Shown: piece by piece, positions 8,201 through 15,622 of the stretch
How positions within the stretch are numbered: the stretch's first letter is position 1
Layout: each line of letters opens with the position of its first letter
NCBI GenBank assembly: GCA_902762565.1
Contig: CACWOS010000022.1
Span: forward strand, 1 to 40,125
Direction: 5' to 3'
Origin: an uncultured Prevotellaceae bacterium
Lineage (GTDB): Bacteria > Bacteroidota > Bacteroidia > Bacteroidales > Bacteroidaceae
Length of the DNA: 40,125 bases
Notes under the pieces: generated by a model
What the model was told of the DNA's origin: nothing
The model's input: the letters and a program-made list of their open reading frames with translations, nothing else
Databases searched by the model: none
Made by a program: the position numbers and the translations under genes

Positions 8201-8371
8201 AAATGTGGTGTCACTACTGCTGATGCGGTATAACTGGGCTGTAGCCCTCGTCAGGGCATCGTTAGTGTCGGCATCTATCACTCGGCCAGACAACGAAGGA
8301 ACTTGTGCTGACATGCTCATTGCCCATAGACAGCACAAAACAGACAAAAAAGTGGGTCGTAGAATCTGCAT
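5249..8371 (-). CDS. Large outer-membrane beta-barrel protein, TonB-receptor-like
   Basis: The 1040-residue protein has a signal peptide (first ~22 residues, ending SAQ). A carboxypeptidase-regulatory-like domain follows: 'LSGRVIDADTNDALTRATAQL' through 'LRISFLGYKT', about residues 27-95. Next is a plug-like segment (about 115-225) and a long beta-barrel, as in the 'outer membrane beta-barrel family' of Bacteroidetes. Two Gly/Arg-rich insertions lie in loops (near residues 288-298 and 528-548), and the protein ends in a Gly-rich tail of about 45 residues after the last strand. Its ligand is unknown and no SusD partner is adjacent. I saw no good promoter in 8372-8530. Confidence 0.8.
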   Translation of the reverse strand: MQILRPTFLSVLCCLWAMSMSAQVPSLSGRVIDADTNDALTRATAQLYRISSSDTTFVGGTYSDAQGRFSFSGNTTGTYLLRISFLGYKTAEQRVSLTAGHTQTVGRIALKPDAMQLDEAVVTANLPKMIIKDDTVVYNADAYRVPEGSVIEALVEALPGAKIDDDGKISINGKDVKRFKMDGRDFMTGNNDAVMKNLPSYVIDQVKAYDEKSDLSRLTGVDDGNDDFVLEFVTKRSARRGLQANPDIGYGTDKRYGIRLTAMKPFGAMRYTFMGNANNVNDRNFSGRGGRGRGNGQGQRETKTAALDISYEKQNKLKLSGRVTWNHADADNWNRTGSESFVRRTGGAFSNSVSQSYSRNNNWTGNMNLQWTIDSVTTLSWRPDISFGTNDSRSFSTSASFNANPYDYVRDPLNLDDLKILSEDSLVVNSRQNKSLSYSDNKNINSQLQLFRRFGRKGRNVALSFGFRYSKGDNQNASLSAVHLYQQKKRYVDEDSTYQTNRYTVSDNNNLSYSLGITYTEPLLTFQPKEQPEQSQGRGPFGGGRGRNGRSFGQQGLFLQLNYRYQYSHQKNDPATYDFPEYSEAAFAEALNGYRDWAALFGNLDNPYETYLSPRLSRYSERTEYSHTAEVQLRYVRDKMNMNVGLSILPQRSHFIQQYLGRPVDTVRTVTNMSPTLNMRYRFNQQTNLQVTFRGQTQQPSITQLLEIYDDTNPLNITTGNAGLKPSFNSNLRVNFQMMRQPKLITDSLGFQVPKQQRNWSFNSNAGWTITSNSIGNIVTYDEKTGGRTSRPENINGNWSANFGMSFTVGLDTLNRWDVSGSINASYSHRVGYVNLNRTAIPDRNVTHTYNVNPSVSLSFRNKWLSVSLNGRTTYARTDNRLQASNNLTTWNFSYGGNTKITFPWGSNLSTDFHMFSKRGYADASLNTNELLWNAQLSHSFLRGKVLTVMLQWYDILSQQTNFTRTVNANGWTDREVNAITSYAMLHVSYRLNFFGGRNGGGGNGRGGRRGGWGGDGPGGFSGGGDFPGGGGFPGGGRSF

Positions 8372-8530
8372 TTAGTTTTTGTTTTCTTGTTTGACGTGAA
8401 TAAAAACAAATGGTTTAATGCATGATGTTTAAAAAAATAAAGTAAATAATACGGGCAACTGCAGGTCATCAGTATCGACTAGCAGAATATTATTCTTTTA
8501 GGCTTTCGTTTTAAGCCGTTACTTGGAAAC

Positions 8531-8561
8531 ATCTTCTATGAGCGGAATGCTTTTAGAAGAT
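8531..8561 (+). promoter_or_regulatory. Hairpin/dyad just upstream of the sulfur-operon promoter
   Basis: ATCTTCTA (8531-8538) pairs with TAGAAGAT (8554-8561), with an inner AGC/GCT. It ends 23 nt before the -33 element of the sulfur operon. It could be an operator or a weak terminator (ATTTTCTGATTTTT follows). No gene upstream reads into it. Confidence 0.35.
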
Positions 8562-8584
8562 ATTTTCTGATTTTTGTGCGTTAT

Positions 8585-8615
8585 TTGGTGGTTTGTTCCA
8601 AACCCTCTACCTTTG
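8585..8615 (+). promoter_or_regulatory. Promoter of the sulfur/encapsulin operon
   Basis: TTG (8585-8587), 20 nt, then TACCTTTG (8608-8615). The predicted leader to the ATG at 8646 is only about 25 nt, too short for a riboswitch. It therefore excludes the longer in-frame start at 8574. Confidence 0.7.
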
Positions 8616-8645
8616 CAGTCGGAAATAGCAAATAAAAAGAGAGAG

Positions 8646-9830
8646 ATGAGAAAACAGACCACAGCAATCAATACACCCTTCGTGCGACCAGATGTTTATG
8701 GCGCGCTGGCGGTTCCTATATATAATAATGTGTCGTTCGAGTTTAAGGATGCACAAGAGATGAGTGATGCCTTCTGCAACCGCATCAAGGCACCAGACTA
8801 TGCTCGCATCGCCAACCCTACGGTGACGCAGTTCGAGCAACGTGTGAAGGCTTTGACGGGAGCAGACCATGTGACGGCATTCAATTCTGGTATGGCAGCC
8901 ATCAGTACGGCACTGTTGGCTGTGGTTGCGCAGGGTAAAAATGTCGTGACGTCGCGCCACTTGTTTGGCAATACCTTGGCACTGATTAGTGGTACGCTGC
9001 TGAGGCTCGGTGTTAAACCTCGTCTGCGCGATCTGACCAATTTGGAGGCTGTAGAGCAAGCTATCGACGAGCAGACCGCTTGCGTGTTCTTGGAGATTGT
9101 GACGAATCCACAGTTGGAGGTGGCTGACCTCAAGGCCATCGCAGACATTGCCCATAAGAAGGGCGTCCCACTGATAGCTGACTCGACGGTCATTCCCTTT
9201 ACGGAGACAAACCTCAAGGCGTTGGGTGTGGACGTCGAGGTGGTGTCGAGCACCAAGTACATTTCTGGCGGTGGCACGTCGTTGGGCGGACTGATCATTG
9301 ATTACGGTACGTTCCCGCAGATAAACCAACGTGTGAAGTACGATCTGCTCATTAATCTTGGCGTATATATGACGCCACAGACGGCTTATATGCAGACCCT
9401 TGGACTGGAGACGCTCGATGTGCGTTACCAGCGACATGCTGCCAACACCTTGCAATTGGCGAAAGACCTGTCAGAAATTCCTGCCATCCATCGCGTCAAC
9501 TACATCGGTCTGCCTGATAACCCTTATTACAATTTGGCTCAACAGCAGTTTGGGTCGACGGCGGGGGCGATGCTGACTATCGATCTAGAATCAAAGAATG
9601 CTTGTTTCCGCTTCATGAACCGTCTGAAGCTGATACATCGGGCAACGAACCTCTTTGACAACCGTACATTGGCCATCCATCCTGCTTCAACCATCTTCGG
9701 ACTCTTCCCTGAGCGACAATTAGAACAGATGGATGTGCGACAGACAACCATCCGCCTGTCAGTGGGTCTGGAGTCACCCGAAGACTTGCTGTTGGATATC
9801 CAGCAAGCCTTGAAACTAGACGATTTATAA
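8646..9830 (+). CDS. Cys/Met-metabolism PLP enzyme, O-acetylhomoserine sulfhydrylase-like
   Basis: The 394-residue cytoplasmic enzyme belongs to the pyridoxal-phosphate family of cystathionine gamma-synthase, gamma-lyase and O-acetylhomoserine sulfhydrylase. Visible motifs are YARIANPT (about residues 52-59), 'FNSGMAAIS' (79-87, cofactor phosphate contact), the cofactor aspartate in 'IADST' (179) and the PLP lysine in '[10 protein letters not shown]' (K204). The YARIANPT and SGGGTSLGG segments are more like MetY-type sulfhydrylases than MetB, though the protein is somewhat shorter than typical MetY. It heads the operon and sits 19 nt before cysK. A role in fixing sulfide or protein-bound sulfur onto O-acetylhomoserine fits the context but is inferred; gamma-lyase activity is an alternative. 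Confidence 0.75.
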   Translation: MRKQTTAINTPFVRPDVYGALAVPIYNNVSFEFKDAQEMSDAFCNRIKAPDYARIANPTVTQFEQRVKALTGADHVTAFNSGMAAISTALLAVVAQGKNVVTSRHLFGNTLALISGTLLRLGVKPRLRDLTNLEAVEQAIDEQTACVFLEIVTNPQLEVADLKAIADIAHKKGVPLIADSTVIPFTETNLKALGVDVEVVSSTKYISGGGTSLGGLIIDYGTFPQINQRVKYDLLINLGVYMTPQTAYMQTLGLETLDVRYQRHAANTLQLAKDLSEIPAIHRVNYIGLPDNPYYNLAQQQFGSTAGAMLTIDLESKNACFRFMNRLKLIHRATNLFDNRTLAIHPASTIFGLFPERQLEQMDVRQTTIRLSVGLESPEDLLLDIQQALKLDDL

Positions 9831-9849
9831 AAAATTCATCAATAAACAT

Positions 9850-10791
9850 ATGGGAAAAATAGCACAAGACTTAACTAACCTGATTGGCAATACGCCATTG
9901 TTAGAGCTGACAGGAACAGAACGGGAACTCGGACTGAAAGCACAGATTGTGGCTAAGTTGGAATTTCTGAATCCGCTTCGCAGCGTGAAGGATCGTACGG
10001 CGCTGGCCTTGATAGAACGGGCGGAGCGCAAAGGGCTCATTGGCCCCCCCACAGCCATTATCGAGCCAACATCAGGTAATACGGGTGTGGGATTGGCTTT
10101 TATCTCAGCCATTCGTGGTTATAAACTCATTTTGACGATGCCCGATGCTATGTCGGTAGAGCGTCGTACGCTGTTGAAGGCATTAGGTGCCGAACTGGTA
10201 TTGACGCCTGCCTACGAAGGTATGTCGGGGGCTATACGTAAGGCTCAGCAACTGGCCGAGGAGATAGGCGATGCCTATATTCCACAGCAGTTCGAGAATC
10301 CTGCTAATCCTGATGTGCATCGTCGGACAACCGCAGAGGAGATTATCCGCGATACTGACGGTCAGATCGACATCTTCGTAGCTGGTATTGGTACAGGTGG
10401 TACGATATCTGGTGTTGGTCAGGTATTGCGACAGCAGGACAAGAAGGTGAAGATAGTGGGTGTAGAGCCTTACTCATCATCGGTACTCAGCGGTGAAAAG
10501 CCCGGTCCTCACAAGATACAAGGAATTGGTGCTGGTTTCCAGCCTAAGACGCTCGACACAACAGTGTATGACGAGATTCTTCGTATCAAGGACGATGAGG
10601 CCTATGGCGTAGCTCGTCTGCTGGCTCGCAAAGATGGCGTCTTGGCAGGTATCTCCAGTGGTGCTGCAGCCGCTGCAGCCATCAAACTGGCACGTCGCCC
10701 TGAAAATGAAGGTAAACGTATTGTGGTGTTGTTGCCCGATACTGGTGAACGCTATCTGAGCACGGCGCTATATAATTTTGACAAGGAATAA
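9850..10791 (+). CDS. cysK: Cysteine synthase A (O-acetylserine sulfhydrylase)
   Basis: The 313-residue PLP enzyme forms cysteine from O-acetylserine and a sulfur donor. The PLP lysine is in [10 protein letters not shown] (K47). '[10 protein letters not shown]' (about 72-81) binds the substrate carboxylate, QFENPANP follows at about 143-150, and '[10 protein letters not shown]' (about 176-185) binds the cofactor phosphate. Length and motifs are normal for CysK/CysM. It lies second in the sulfur operon. Given the sulfur-carrier genes downstream it could use a protein thiocarboxylate as donor, as CysM does in Mycobacterium; the sequence alone does not settle this. Confidence 0.92.
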   Translation: MGKIAQDLTNLIGNTPLLELTGTERELGLKAQIVAKLEFLNPLRSVKDRTALALIERAERKGLIGPPTAIIEPTSGNTGVGLAFISAIRGYKLILTMPDAMSVERRTLLKALGAELVLTPAYEGMSGAIRKAQQLAEEIGDAYIPQQFENPANPDVHRRTTAEEIIRDTDGQIDIFVAGIGTGGTISGVGQVLRQQDKKVKIVGVEPYSSSVLSGEKPGPHKIQGIGAGFQPKTLDTTVYDEILRIKDDEAYGVARLLARKDGVLAGISSGAAAAAAIKLARRPENEGKRIVVLLPDTGERYLSTALYNFDKE

Positions 10792-10795
10792 TGTT

Positions 10796-11275
10796 ATGGC
10801 TGACAATAAGAAACTAAGCATCATCGCTTTTAGTGGCGATTTCGACAAACTGACCGCAGTATTTACATTAGGTACGGGCGCGGCGGCGGTAGGCTACGAG
10901 GTGAACATCTTCTTCACCTTCTGGGGCCTCGACGCCATCAAGCAGAAGCAGGGCCGCTCGTTCACCGGCGGTAACTGGCTGACGAAGCTCTTCGGCTTTA
11001 TGATGGGTGGACTGAAAGTTACGCCTACGAGCCGTTTCAACTTCCTTGGTGCAGGCCCGAAGATATTCCGCTACCTGATGCGCAAGAACAACGTGGCGAC
11101 GCTCGAGGAACTGGTCGAGGCGGCCAAGGCGCTCGGTATCAACCTCTATGCCTGCGAGATGGCGATGCACGTGCTCGGCCTGAAGAAGGAGGACTTCATC
11201 CCCGAGGTGAAGGACGTGCTCGGCGTGGCATCGTTCCTCAATCTGAGCGAAGGCGGACAGACATTGTTTATTTAG
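10796..11275 (+). CDS. DsrE/DsrF-like sulfur-relay protein
   Basis: The 159-residue protein resembles the DsrE2/DrsH-like family: beta-alpha start 'KLSIIAFSGDFDKLTAVFTLGTGAAA', then 'VNIFFTFWGLDAI', a hydrophobic 'LFGFMMGG' and the conserved 'NLYACEMAMHVLGL' with Cys120 as the probable persulfide site. Such proteins pass sulfane sulfur between carriers, often beside TusA as here. I take the ATG at 10796, 4 nt after the cysK stop, not the in-frame ATG at 10778 inside cysK. From about 10865 codon usage becomes strongly C-ending compared with cysK. No membrane anchoring is certain. Confidence 0.82.
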   Translation: MADNKKLSIIAFSGDFDKLTAVFTLGTGAAAVGYEVNIFFTFWGLDAIKQKQGRSFTGGNWLTKLFGFMMGGLKVTPTSRFNFLGAGPKIFRYLMRKNNVATLEELVEAAKALGINLYACEMAMHVLGLKKEDFIPEVKDVLGVASFLNLSEGGQTLFI

Positions 11276-11305
11276 TTAAGAATTAAGAGTTAAGAGCTAA
11301 GAAAT
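11276..11305 (+). repeat. Heptamer spacer between dsrE-like and tusA-like genes
   Basis: Units AGTTAAG, AATTAAG, AGTTAAG, AGCTAAG run up to the start codon region. Each unit holds a TAA. Confidence 0.6.
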
Positions 11306-11530
11306 ATGGCAACAAAGGTATTAGACATCACGAAGGAGCACTGCCCGATGACTTTCGTCAAGACCAAGATTGAGCTCTCGAAGCTCCAGCCGGGCGACAT
11401 CCTGGAGGTATTGCTCGCAGAGGGGGAACCTCTGGACAATGTGCCGCGCAACGCTAAGGAGCAGGGCTACAACGTCCTTTCCGTCGAACACGTGGAAGGA
11501 ACAATACATAAGGTAACGATAAAAAAGTAA
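11306..11530 (+). CDS. TusA/SirA-like sulfur carrier
   Basis: The 74-residue protein has the TusA fold signature: 'LDITKEHCPMTFVKTKIEL' with Cys13 as the sulfur-carrying residue, then 'LQPGDILEVLLAEGEPLDNVPRNAKEQGY'. The usual CPxP is CPMT here, a variation common in TusA-like relatives outside tRNA thiolation. It normally takes sulfur from a cysteine desulfurase or DsrE protein, both encoded in this operon. It is cytoplasmic. Which partner it hands sulfur to is unknown; the encapsulated desulfurase or the ThiS-like carrier are plausible. Confidence 0.88.
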   Translation: MATKVLDITKEHCPMTFVKTKIELSKLQPGDILEVLLAEGEPLDNVPRNAKEQGYNVLSVEHVEGTIHKVTIKK

Positions 11531-11566
11531 AAAGGTAAAAAAGTAAAACATTAAAACTAAACGATT

Positions 11567-13006
11567 ATGGCAGATTCAAATCTTCAGCGCAGTGTGACCA
11601 CTGCCACCGCCAGAAGACTGGCAACCACCACTAAAACAGCCCCACAGATGGGCTCGATTACTCCGAGATTACTTCTTAAGTTATTGCCCTGGGTGCAGGT
11701 TAGTGGCGGCACGTTTCGCGTGAACCGCACGAAGGTCGAATTGAGAAAGAGTGAGCGTCTGCCCATTCAGTATCTGAATGGCGAACCATCGTTCTCTGCA
11801 AAGAGTCTGAAGGCGATTCCTCTATTCTCTGAGTTCGAGGATGATATTGTTGATCGTTTGGCTCGTTCGTTCGAGACCAAAGAGGTGGAAATCGGGAAAT
11901 TGTTTGTCGAAGAAGGTAAGGACAAGCAGAAATTCTTTATCGTGGCCAGCGGACAGGCTGAGGTCATCAGTAAAGGCCCTCATGGTGAAGAGTTGCGCAT
12001 AGCACTCTTGGGTGATGGCGAATACTTTGGTGAGGCTGACCTGCTGGATGATGCAGAGTCGACGGTGAGCGTCCGTGCTATCACACCGACAGTGTTTCTT
12101 GGACTGAAACTGAAGGAACTGGAGAAATTCATCAAGGAAGTTCCCGACTTCCGCGAAACCTTCGGGAAGGCCGTCGACAAGCAGCTGCGCCTGAAGGCTA
12201 CGGTCAACGATCACGGTGAGAAGCACATCGACCTGGTGAGTGGACATGAGGAGGACAATATCATCCCTGAGACCTATATCGACTACGAGGAGAATCCAAC
12301 GGAGTACGCGCTGAACACGCTACAGACCGTTGTGCGTGTACATACTCGTGTCAGTGACCTCTACAACAACCCCTATAATCAGTTGGAAGAACAGCTACGC
12401 CTCAGCATCGAGAGCATCAAAGAACGCCAAGAGTGGGAGTTAATCAACAACAAGCAGTTCGGTCTGTTGGCTGCTGCCAATCCAGCTTACCGCATTACGA
12501 CACGATACGGCGCACCCACACCCGACGACCTCGATGAACTGCTGTCGCTGGTATGGAAGGAACCTGCATTTTTCATCGCTCATCCGCGTGCCATCGCTGC
12601 CTTCGAGCGCGAATGTACGTGGCGTGGTGTGCCGCCTGTGACGACGGATCTTTTCGGCACTCGCGTGATTCTGTGGCGTGGTGTACCCCTGATTCCTTCA
12701 GACAAGGTGGAGGTAGAGGGACAGTACCTAACGGGCCGTGGTGTTGGTACCACAAAGATTATCCTCGTGCGTGTTGGCGAGAAAAATCAGGGCGTCATTG
12801 GTCTGCACCAGAGCGGTATTCCAGGTGAGATTGCTCCCTCATTGTCAGCCCGATTGATGGGTCTCGACAAGTTTGGTGTGGCTTCTTATCTGCTCACTAA
12901 GTATTTCAGTCTTGCTTCGCTCACCGACGATGCCATCGCTGTCCTTGAGAATGTAGAAGTAGGCTACTATCATGACTATCAGCACAGGAACAAAGTAGAG
13001 AAGTAA
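11567..13006 (+). CDS. Family 2 encapsulin shell protein with inserted cyclic-nucleotide-binding-like domain
   Basis: The 479-residue protein is recognisable as a family 2 (SrpI-like) encapsulin, the HK97-fold shell of a protein nanocompartment. After a Thr/Ala-rich N-arm (1-30) comes a shell segment (about 31-80). A domain like those that bind cyclic nucleotides follows (about 83-195, with 'IPLFSEF' and 'GDGEYFGEADLL'). The main shell domain runs from about 230 to the end, including 'SDLYNNPYNQLEEQLRLSIESIKERQEWELINN', 'PAFFIAHPRAIAAFERECTWRGVPP' and the C-terminal 'YYHDYQHRN'. In the nucleotide pocket the usual Arg after the GE motif is replaced by Ser/Thr (GEADLLDDAESTV, residues 155-167), so canonical cAMP binding is doubtful. 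The cargo desulfurase starts 3 nt after its stop. Confidence 0.9.
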   Translation: MADSNLQRSVTTATARRLATTTKTAPQMGSITPRLLLKLLPWVQVSGGTFRVNRTKVELRKSERLPIQYLNGEPSFSAKSLKAIPLFSEFEDDIVDRLARSFETKEVEIGKLFVEEGKDKQKFFIVASGQAEVISKGPHGEELRIALLGDGEYFGEADLLDDAESTVSVRAITPTVFLGLKLKELEKFIKEVPDFRETFGKAVDKQLRLKATVNDHGEKHIDLVSGHEEDNIIPETYIDYEENPTEYALNTLQTVVRVHTRVSDLYNNPYNQLEEQLRLSIESIKERQEWELINNKQFGLLAAANPAYRITTRYGAPTPDDLDELLSLVWKEPAFFIAHPRAIAAFERECTWRGVPPVTTDLFGTRVILWRGVPLIPSDKVEVEGQYLTGRGVGTTKIILVRVGEKNQGVIGLHQSGIPGEIAPSLSARLMGLDKFGVASYLLTKYFSLASLTDDAIAVLENVEVGYYHDYQHRNKVEK

Positions 13007-13009
13007 TTC

Positions 13010-14500
13010 ATGATTGATATTCAGAATATTAACGGATACGGTATACAGGATCCTGGGCTCGAACTGCTGAGGCAAGTAGCGCAGCAATACTGTCCCGAGG
13101 AGCTTCAGGCGGAACGGAAGGAGGTTGTTCCTGACGAAGGTCTGAACTTAGAGGCGCTGGCGTTTCTGTATGATGCTTTGCCAAAGCATCAAACGGAACA
13201 GCCCTCTTCGCTGCCCAAGGATGACGGTTTCGGCATCGGCATCCCTGAGACGCAGAAGCTGCGCGACCTGCACTACGAGGAGGCCGACACGCTTAACTCG
13301 GAGCAGATTAAGCGCGACTTCCCCGTGCTGAACCAGAAGGTGAACGGCCACGACCTTGTGTGGCTCGACAACGGTGCCACGACGCAGAAGCCGAACCTGG
13401 TCATCGACAAGATCTCGGACTATTACCGTAATTATAATTCGAACATCCACCGCGGTGCGCATACTCTTGCTGCCCGTGCAACGGATGCTTACGAAGAGGC
13501 CCGTGAAAAGGTGCAACGGTTCATCAACGCCGCCACCAGCGAGGAGATCATCTTCGTGCGTGGTACCACCGAGGGCATCAACCTCGTGGCGCAGACCTAC
13601 GGCCGACAGTTCCTGACGCCGGGCGATGACGTCATCGTTAGCGAGCTCGACCATCATGCCAACATCGTGCCCTGGCAGCGCGTGGCTCAGGAGAAGGGTG
13701 CCACACTGCGCGCCATCCCCACCGACCAGAATGGCGACCTGATTCTCTCGGAGTTCGAGCGCATCATCACGCCTCGTACGCGGTTCGTCAGCGTGGGCCA
13801 TGTGAATAACACCTTCGGCACCATCAACGATGTGCAGCGTATCATCGAGATTGCTCATGCGCACAACATCCCCGTGTTGATTGACGGTGCTCAGTCCATC
13901 GCCCACACGCCTGTCGATGTGCAGGCTTTGGGTGCTGACTTCTTCGTGTTCAGCGGTCATAAGATTTACGGCCCCAACGGCATCGGTGTGGTCTACGGTC
14001 GCAAGGAACTGCTCGATAAGATGCAGCCCTGGCAGGGTGGTGGTAACATGATTAAAGATGTCACCATCGAGCGCACTGAATACAATGTGCCACCCGCCCG
14101 CTTTGAGGCAGGAACGCCCAACGTCGCCGATGCTATCGGACTGGGTGCTGCCCTCGACTACGTGTCGCACATAGGTCTGCGCAACATTGAGCACCACGAG
14201 CACCAGTTGACGGAGTATGCCCGCGAGCAACTCGCCCAGATTCCTGGTCTGACGCTCATCGGCAATCCTAAGAACCGCGTTTCTGTCGTGAGCTTCGTCC
14301 TCGACGGTATCCCCGTGCCCGAGGTTGGCACCTTGCTCGACAAGGAAGGTATCGCCGTACGTGCCGGTCACCACTGCGCCCAGCCCGCCCTGCGCGCCCT
14401 TGGCTACGAGATGAGTGTCCGTCCCACCTTCGCTCTCTACAACACCCGCGAAGACGTGGACAAGTTAGTAATTGCAGTGAAAAAGATTATTGGAAGATAG
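13010..14500 (+). CDS. Encapsulin cargo cysteine desulfurase (SufS-like) with N-terminal loading extension
   Basis: The 496-residue PLP enzyme releases sulfur from cysteine as an enzyme persulfide and leaves alanine. Residues from about 96 on are a complete class II desulfurase: 'DFPVLNQKVNGHDLVWLDNGATTQKP', 'FVRGTTEGINLV', 'SELDHHANIVPW', the PLP lysine in 'VFSGHKIYGPNGIG' (K318) and the catalytic Cys456 in 'RAGHHCAQPALR'. The first ~95 residues are absent from ordinary SufS and are acidic with Gln/Pro-rich stretches, as in desulfurases packaged by family 2 encapsulins. The shell gene ends 3 nt upstream, so the two are surely cotranslated. Base use changes sharply near 13240, between extension and catalytic core. 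No sufBCD genes are nearby, which argues for sulfur storage or relay. Confidence 0.92.
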   Translation: MIDIQNINGYGIQDPGLELLRQVAQQYCPEELQAERKEVVPDEGLNLEALAFLYDALPKHQTEQPSSLPKDDGFGIGIPETQKLRDLHYEEADTLNSEQIKRDFPVLNQKVNGHDLVWLDNGATTQKPNLVIDKISDYYRNYNSNIHRGAHTLAARATDAYEEAREKVQRFINAATSEEIIFVRGTTEGINLVAQTYGRQFLTPGDDVIVSELDHHANIVPWQRVAQEKGATLRAIPTDQNGDLILSEFERIITPRTRFVSVGHVNNTFGTINDVQRIIEIAHAHNIPVLIDGAQSIAHTPVDVQALGADFFVFSGHKIYGPNGIGVVYGRKELLDKMQPWQGGGNMIKDVTIERTEYNVPPARFEAGTPNVADAIGLGAALDYVSHIGLRNIEHHEHQLTEYAREQLAQIPGLTLIGNPKNRVSVVSFVLDGIPVPEVGTLLDKEGIAVRAGHHCAQPALRALGYEMSVRPTFALYNTREDVDKLVIAVKKIIGR

Positions 14501-14503
14501 ATT

Positions 14504-14728
14504 ATGGCAAAGATTACAGTAAACGGAGAGGTGCAGGAGGTGCAGTTGCCCCTCAGCCTCACAGAGTTGATCAGACAGAACAACGTACAGCAGCCCGAAA
14601 TGGTAAGCGTTCAGGTGAACGACGACTTCGTGGACCGTACTGAGTGGGACGGCCTGCAACTGAAGGAAGGCGACAACGTTGATTTCCTGTACTTCATGGG
14701 AGGAGGGGATATAAAGTTTGAAGTTTGA
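14504..14728 (+). CDS. ThiS/MoaD-like sulfur carrier with a six-residue tail after Gly-Gly-Gly
   Basis: The 74-residue beta-grasp protein resembles ThiS/CysO-type carriers: 'MAKITVNGEVQEVQLPLSLTEL' and 'EGDNVDFLYFMGGG'. Carriers of this family become thiocarboxylated on a terminal Gly-Gly. Here GGG is followed by DIKFEV, and both the tail and the TGA stop are read out of the heptamer repeat that fills the downstream gap. The tail must be cut before activation, as is known for HcyS in Wolinella, where a JAMM protease removes the extra residue; such a protease is two genes downstream. With no thiG, thiC or moaE in the window, a role in thiamine or molybdopterin synthesis is less likely than cysteine or homocysteine synthesis. 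Confidence 0.82.
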   Translation: MAKITVNGEVQEVQLPLSLTELIRQNNVQQPEMVSVQVNDDFVDRTEWDGLQLKEGDNVDFLYFMGGGDIKFEV

Positions 14729-14797
14729 AGTTTGAAGTTTGAAGTTTAGAGTTTGAAGTTTGAAGTTTGAAGTTTGAAGTTTGAACATTGAAGATTG
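14714..14797 (+). repeat. Twelve heptamers (AAGTTTG) joining sulfur-carrier gene to E1 gene
   Basis: Eight exact AAGTTTG units and four variants (AAGTTTA, GAGTTTG, AACATTG, AAGATTG) fill the gap completely, starting within the last codons of the ThiS-like gene and ending six bases before the next ATG. Confidence 0.95.
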
Positions 14798-14803
14798 AAA
14801 ATT

Positions 14804-15613
14804 ATGATTGACTTTTCTGAAGAACAGATACAGCGCTATTCGCGGCACATCCTGTTGCAGGACGTCGGCGTGGAAGGACAAGAGAAAATCATGAACGCGC
14901 GTGTGCTCGTAGTGGGTGCCGGCGGACTGGGTGCTCCCGTGTCGCTCTACCTCGCTGCAGCAGGCATCGGCACCATTGGTATCGTGGATGCGGATGTCGT
15001 CGATTTAAGCAACCTGCAGCGTCAGGTGATCCATTTTACCAAGGACGTGGGCGTACCGAAGGTAAAAAGTGCTGAGGAGAAAATCAAGGCCATCAATCCC
15101 GATGTGAAGGTAGATACCTATTACGAGTTCCTCGACTCGTCGAACGCGCTGGACGTCATCAAGGAGTACGACTTCATCGTCGACGGCACGGACAACTTCC
15201 CCGTGAAGTTCCTCATCAACGATGCGTGCGTCATGGCGGGCAAACCCTTCTCGCATGGTGGCATCCTGCGTTTCAATGGTCAGACGTTTACTCACCTGCC
15301 CGGCACCGCCTGCTACCGTTGCATGTTCAAGGAACCGCCTCCCGTGGGTGCCGTTCCCACCTGTTCACAGGCAGGCGTACTGGGAGCCATCGCCGGTATG
15401 CTCGGCACCATTCAGGCCGCAGAGACCCTGAAGTATTTCACAGGCATTGGTGAACTGCTGACCAACCGTCTGCTTACCTTCGATGCCAAGACCATGCTGT
15501 TCCGCACGGTTCCCGTGAGGCATCGCGACTCGTGTGCCGTCTGCGGCAGCCACCCCACCATCGACCGCCTGATAGACTACGAACAGGCCGCTTGCGACCT
15601 TAAGCATAATTGA
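14804..15613 (+). CDS. ThiF/MoeB/HesA-type E1-like adenylyltransferase
   Basis: The 269-residue enzyme should adenylate the C-terminal glycine of the sulfur carrier using ATP. Visible are the nucleotide loop 'VVGAGGLGAP' (37-45), 'DADVVDLSNLQRQVIH' (62-77), the 'DGTDNFPVKFLINDAC' region (127-142), four zinc cysteines (C170, C173, C244, C247) and a candidate active-site Cys187 in 'PTCSQAG'. It lacks the C-terminal rhodanese domain of MoeZ/UBA4-type enzymes, so sulfur must come from another protein, plausibly the desulfurase, DsrE-like or TusA-like product. The ATG at 14804 is taken as start; a TTG nine bases earlier lies in the spacer repeat. Confidence 0.88.
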   Translation: MIDFSEEQIQRYSRHILLQDVGVEGQEKIMNARVLVVGAGGLGAPVSLYLAAAGIGTIGIVDADVVDLSNLQRQVIHFTKDVGVPKVKSAEEKIKAINPDVKVDTYYEFLDSSNALDVIKEYDFIVDGTDNFPVKFLINDACVMAGKPFSHGGILRFNGQTFTHLPGTACYRCMFKEPPPVGAVPTCSQAGVLGAIAGMLGTIQAAETLKYFTGIGELLTNRLLTFDAKTMLFRTVPVRHRDSCAVCGSHPTIDRLIDYEQAACDLKHN

Positions 15614-15622
15614 TAATTGACA

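Noticed and set aside
8616-8645. SAM or cobalamin riboswitch before the sulfur operon
   Set aside because: The predicted leader is only about 25 nt.
8607-9455. Long open frame on the minus strand opposite the first sulfur-operon gene
   Set aside because: It mirrors a clearly conserved PLP enzyme and its product (His/Arg/Gln-rich) matches nothing I recognise.
13148-14374. 408-codon open frame on the minus strand opposite the desulfurase
   Set aside because: It is an antisense shadow of a high-GC conserved gene; composition is explained by the sense codons.
14714-14797. CRISPR-like array
   Set aside because: Units are 7 nt and contiguous, with no spacers and no cas genes.
14504-15613. Thiamine or molybdopterin synthesis genes
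   Set aside because: No thiG, thiC, thiE, moaA or moaE accompany them; the neighbours are sulfur-amino-acid genes.
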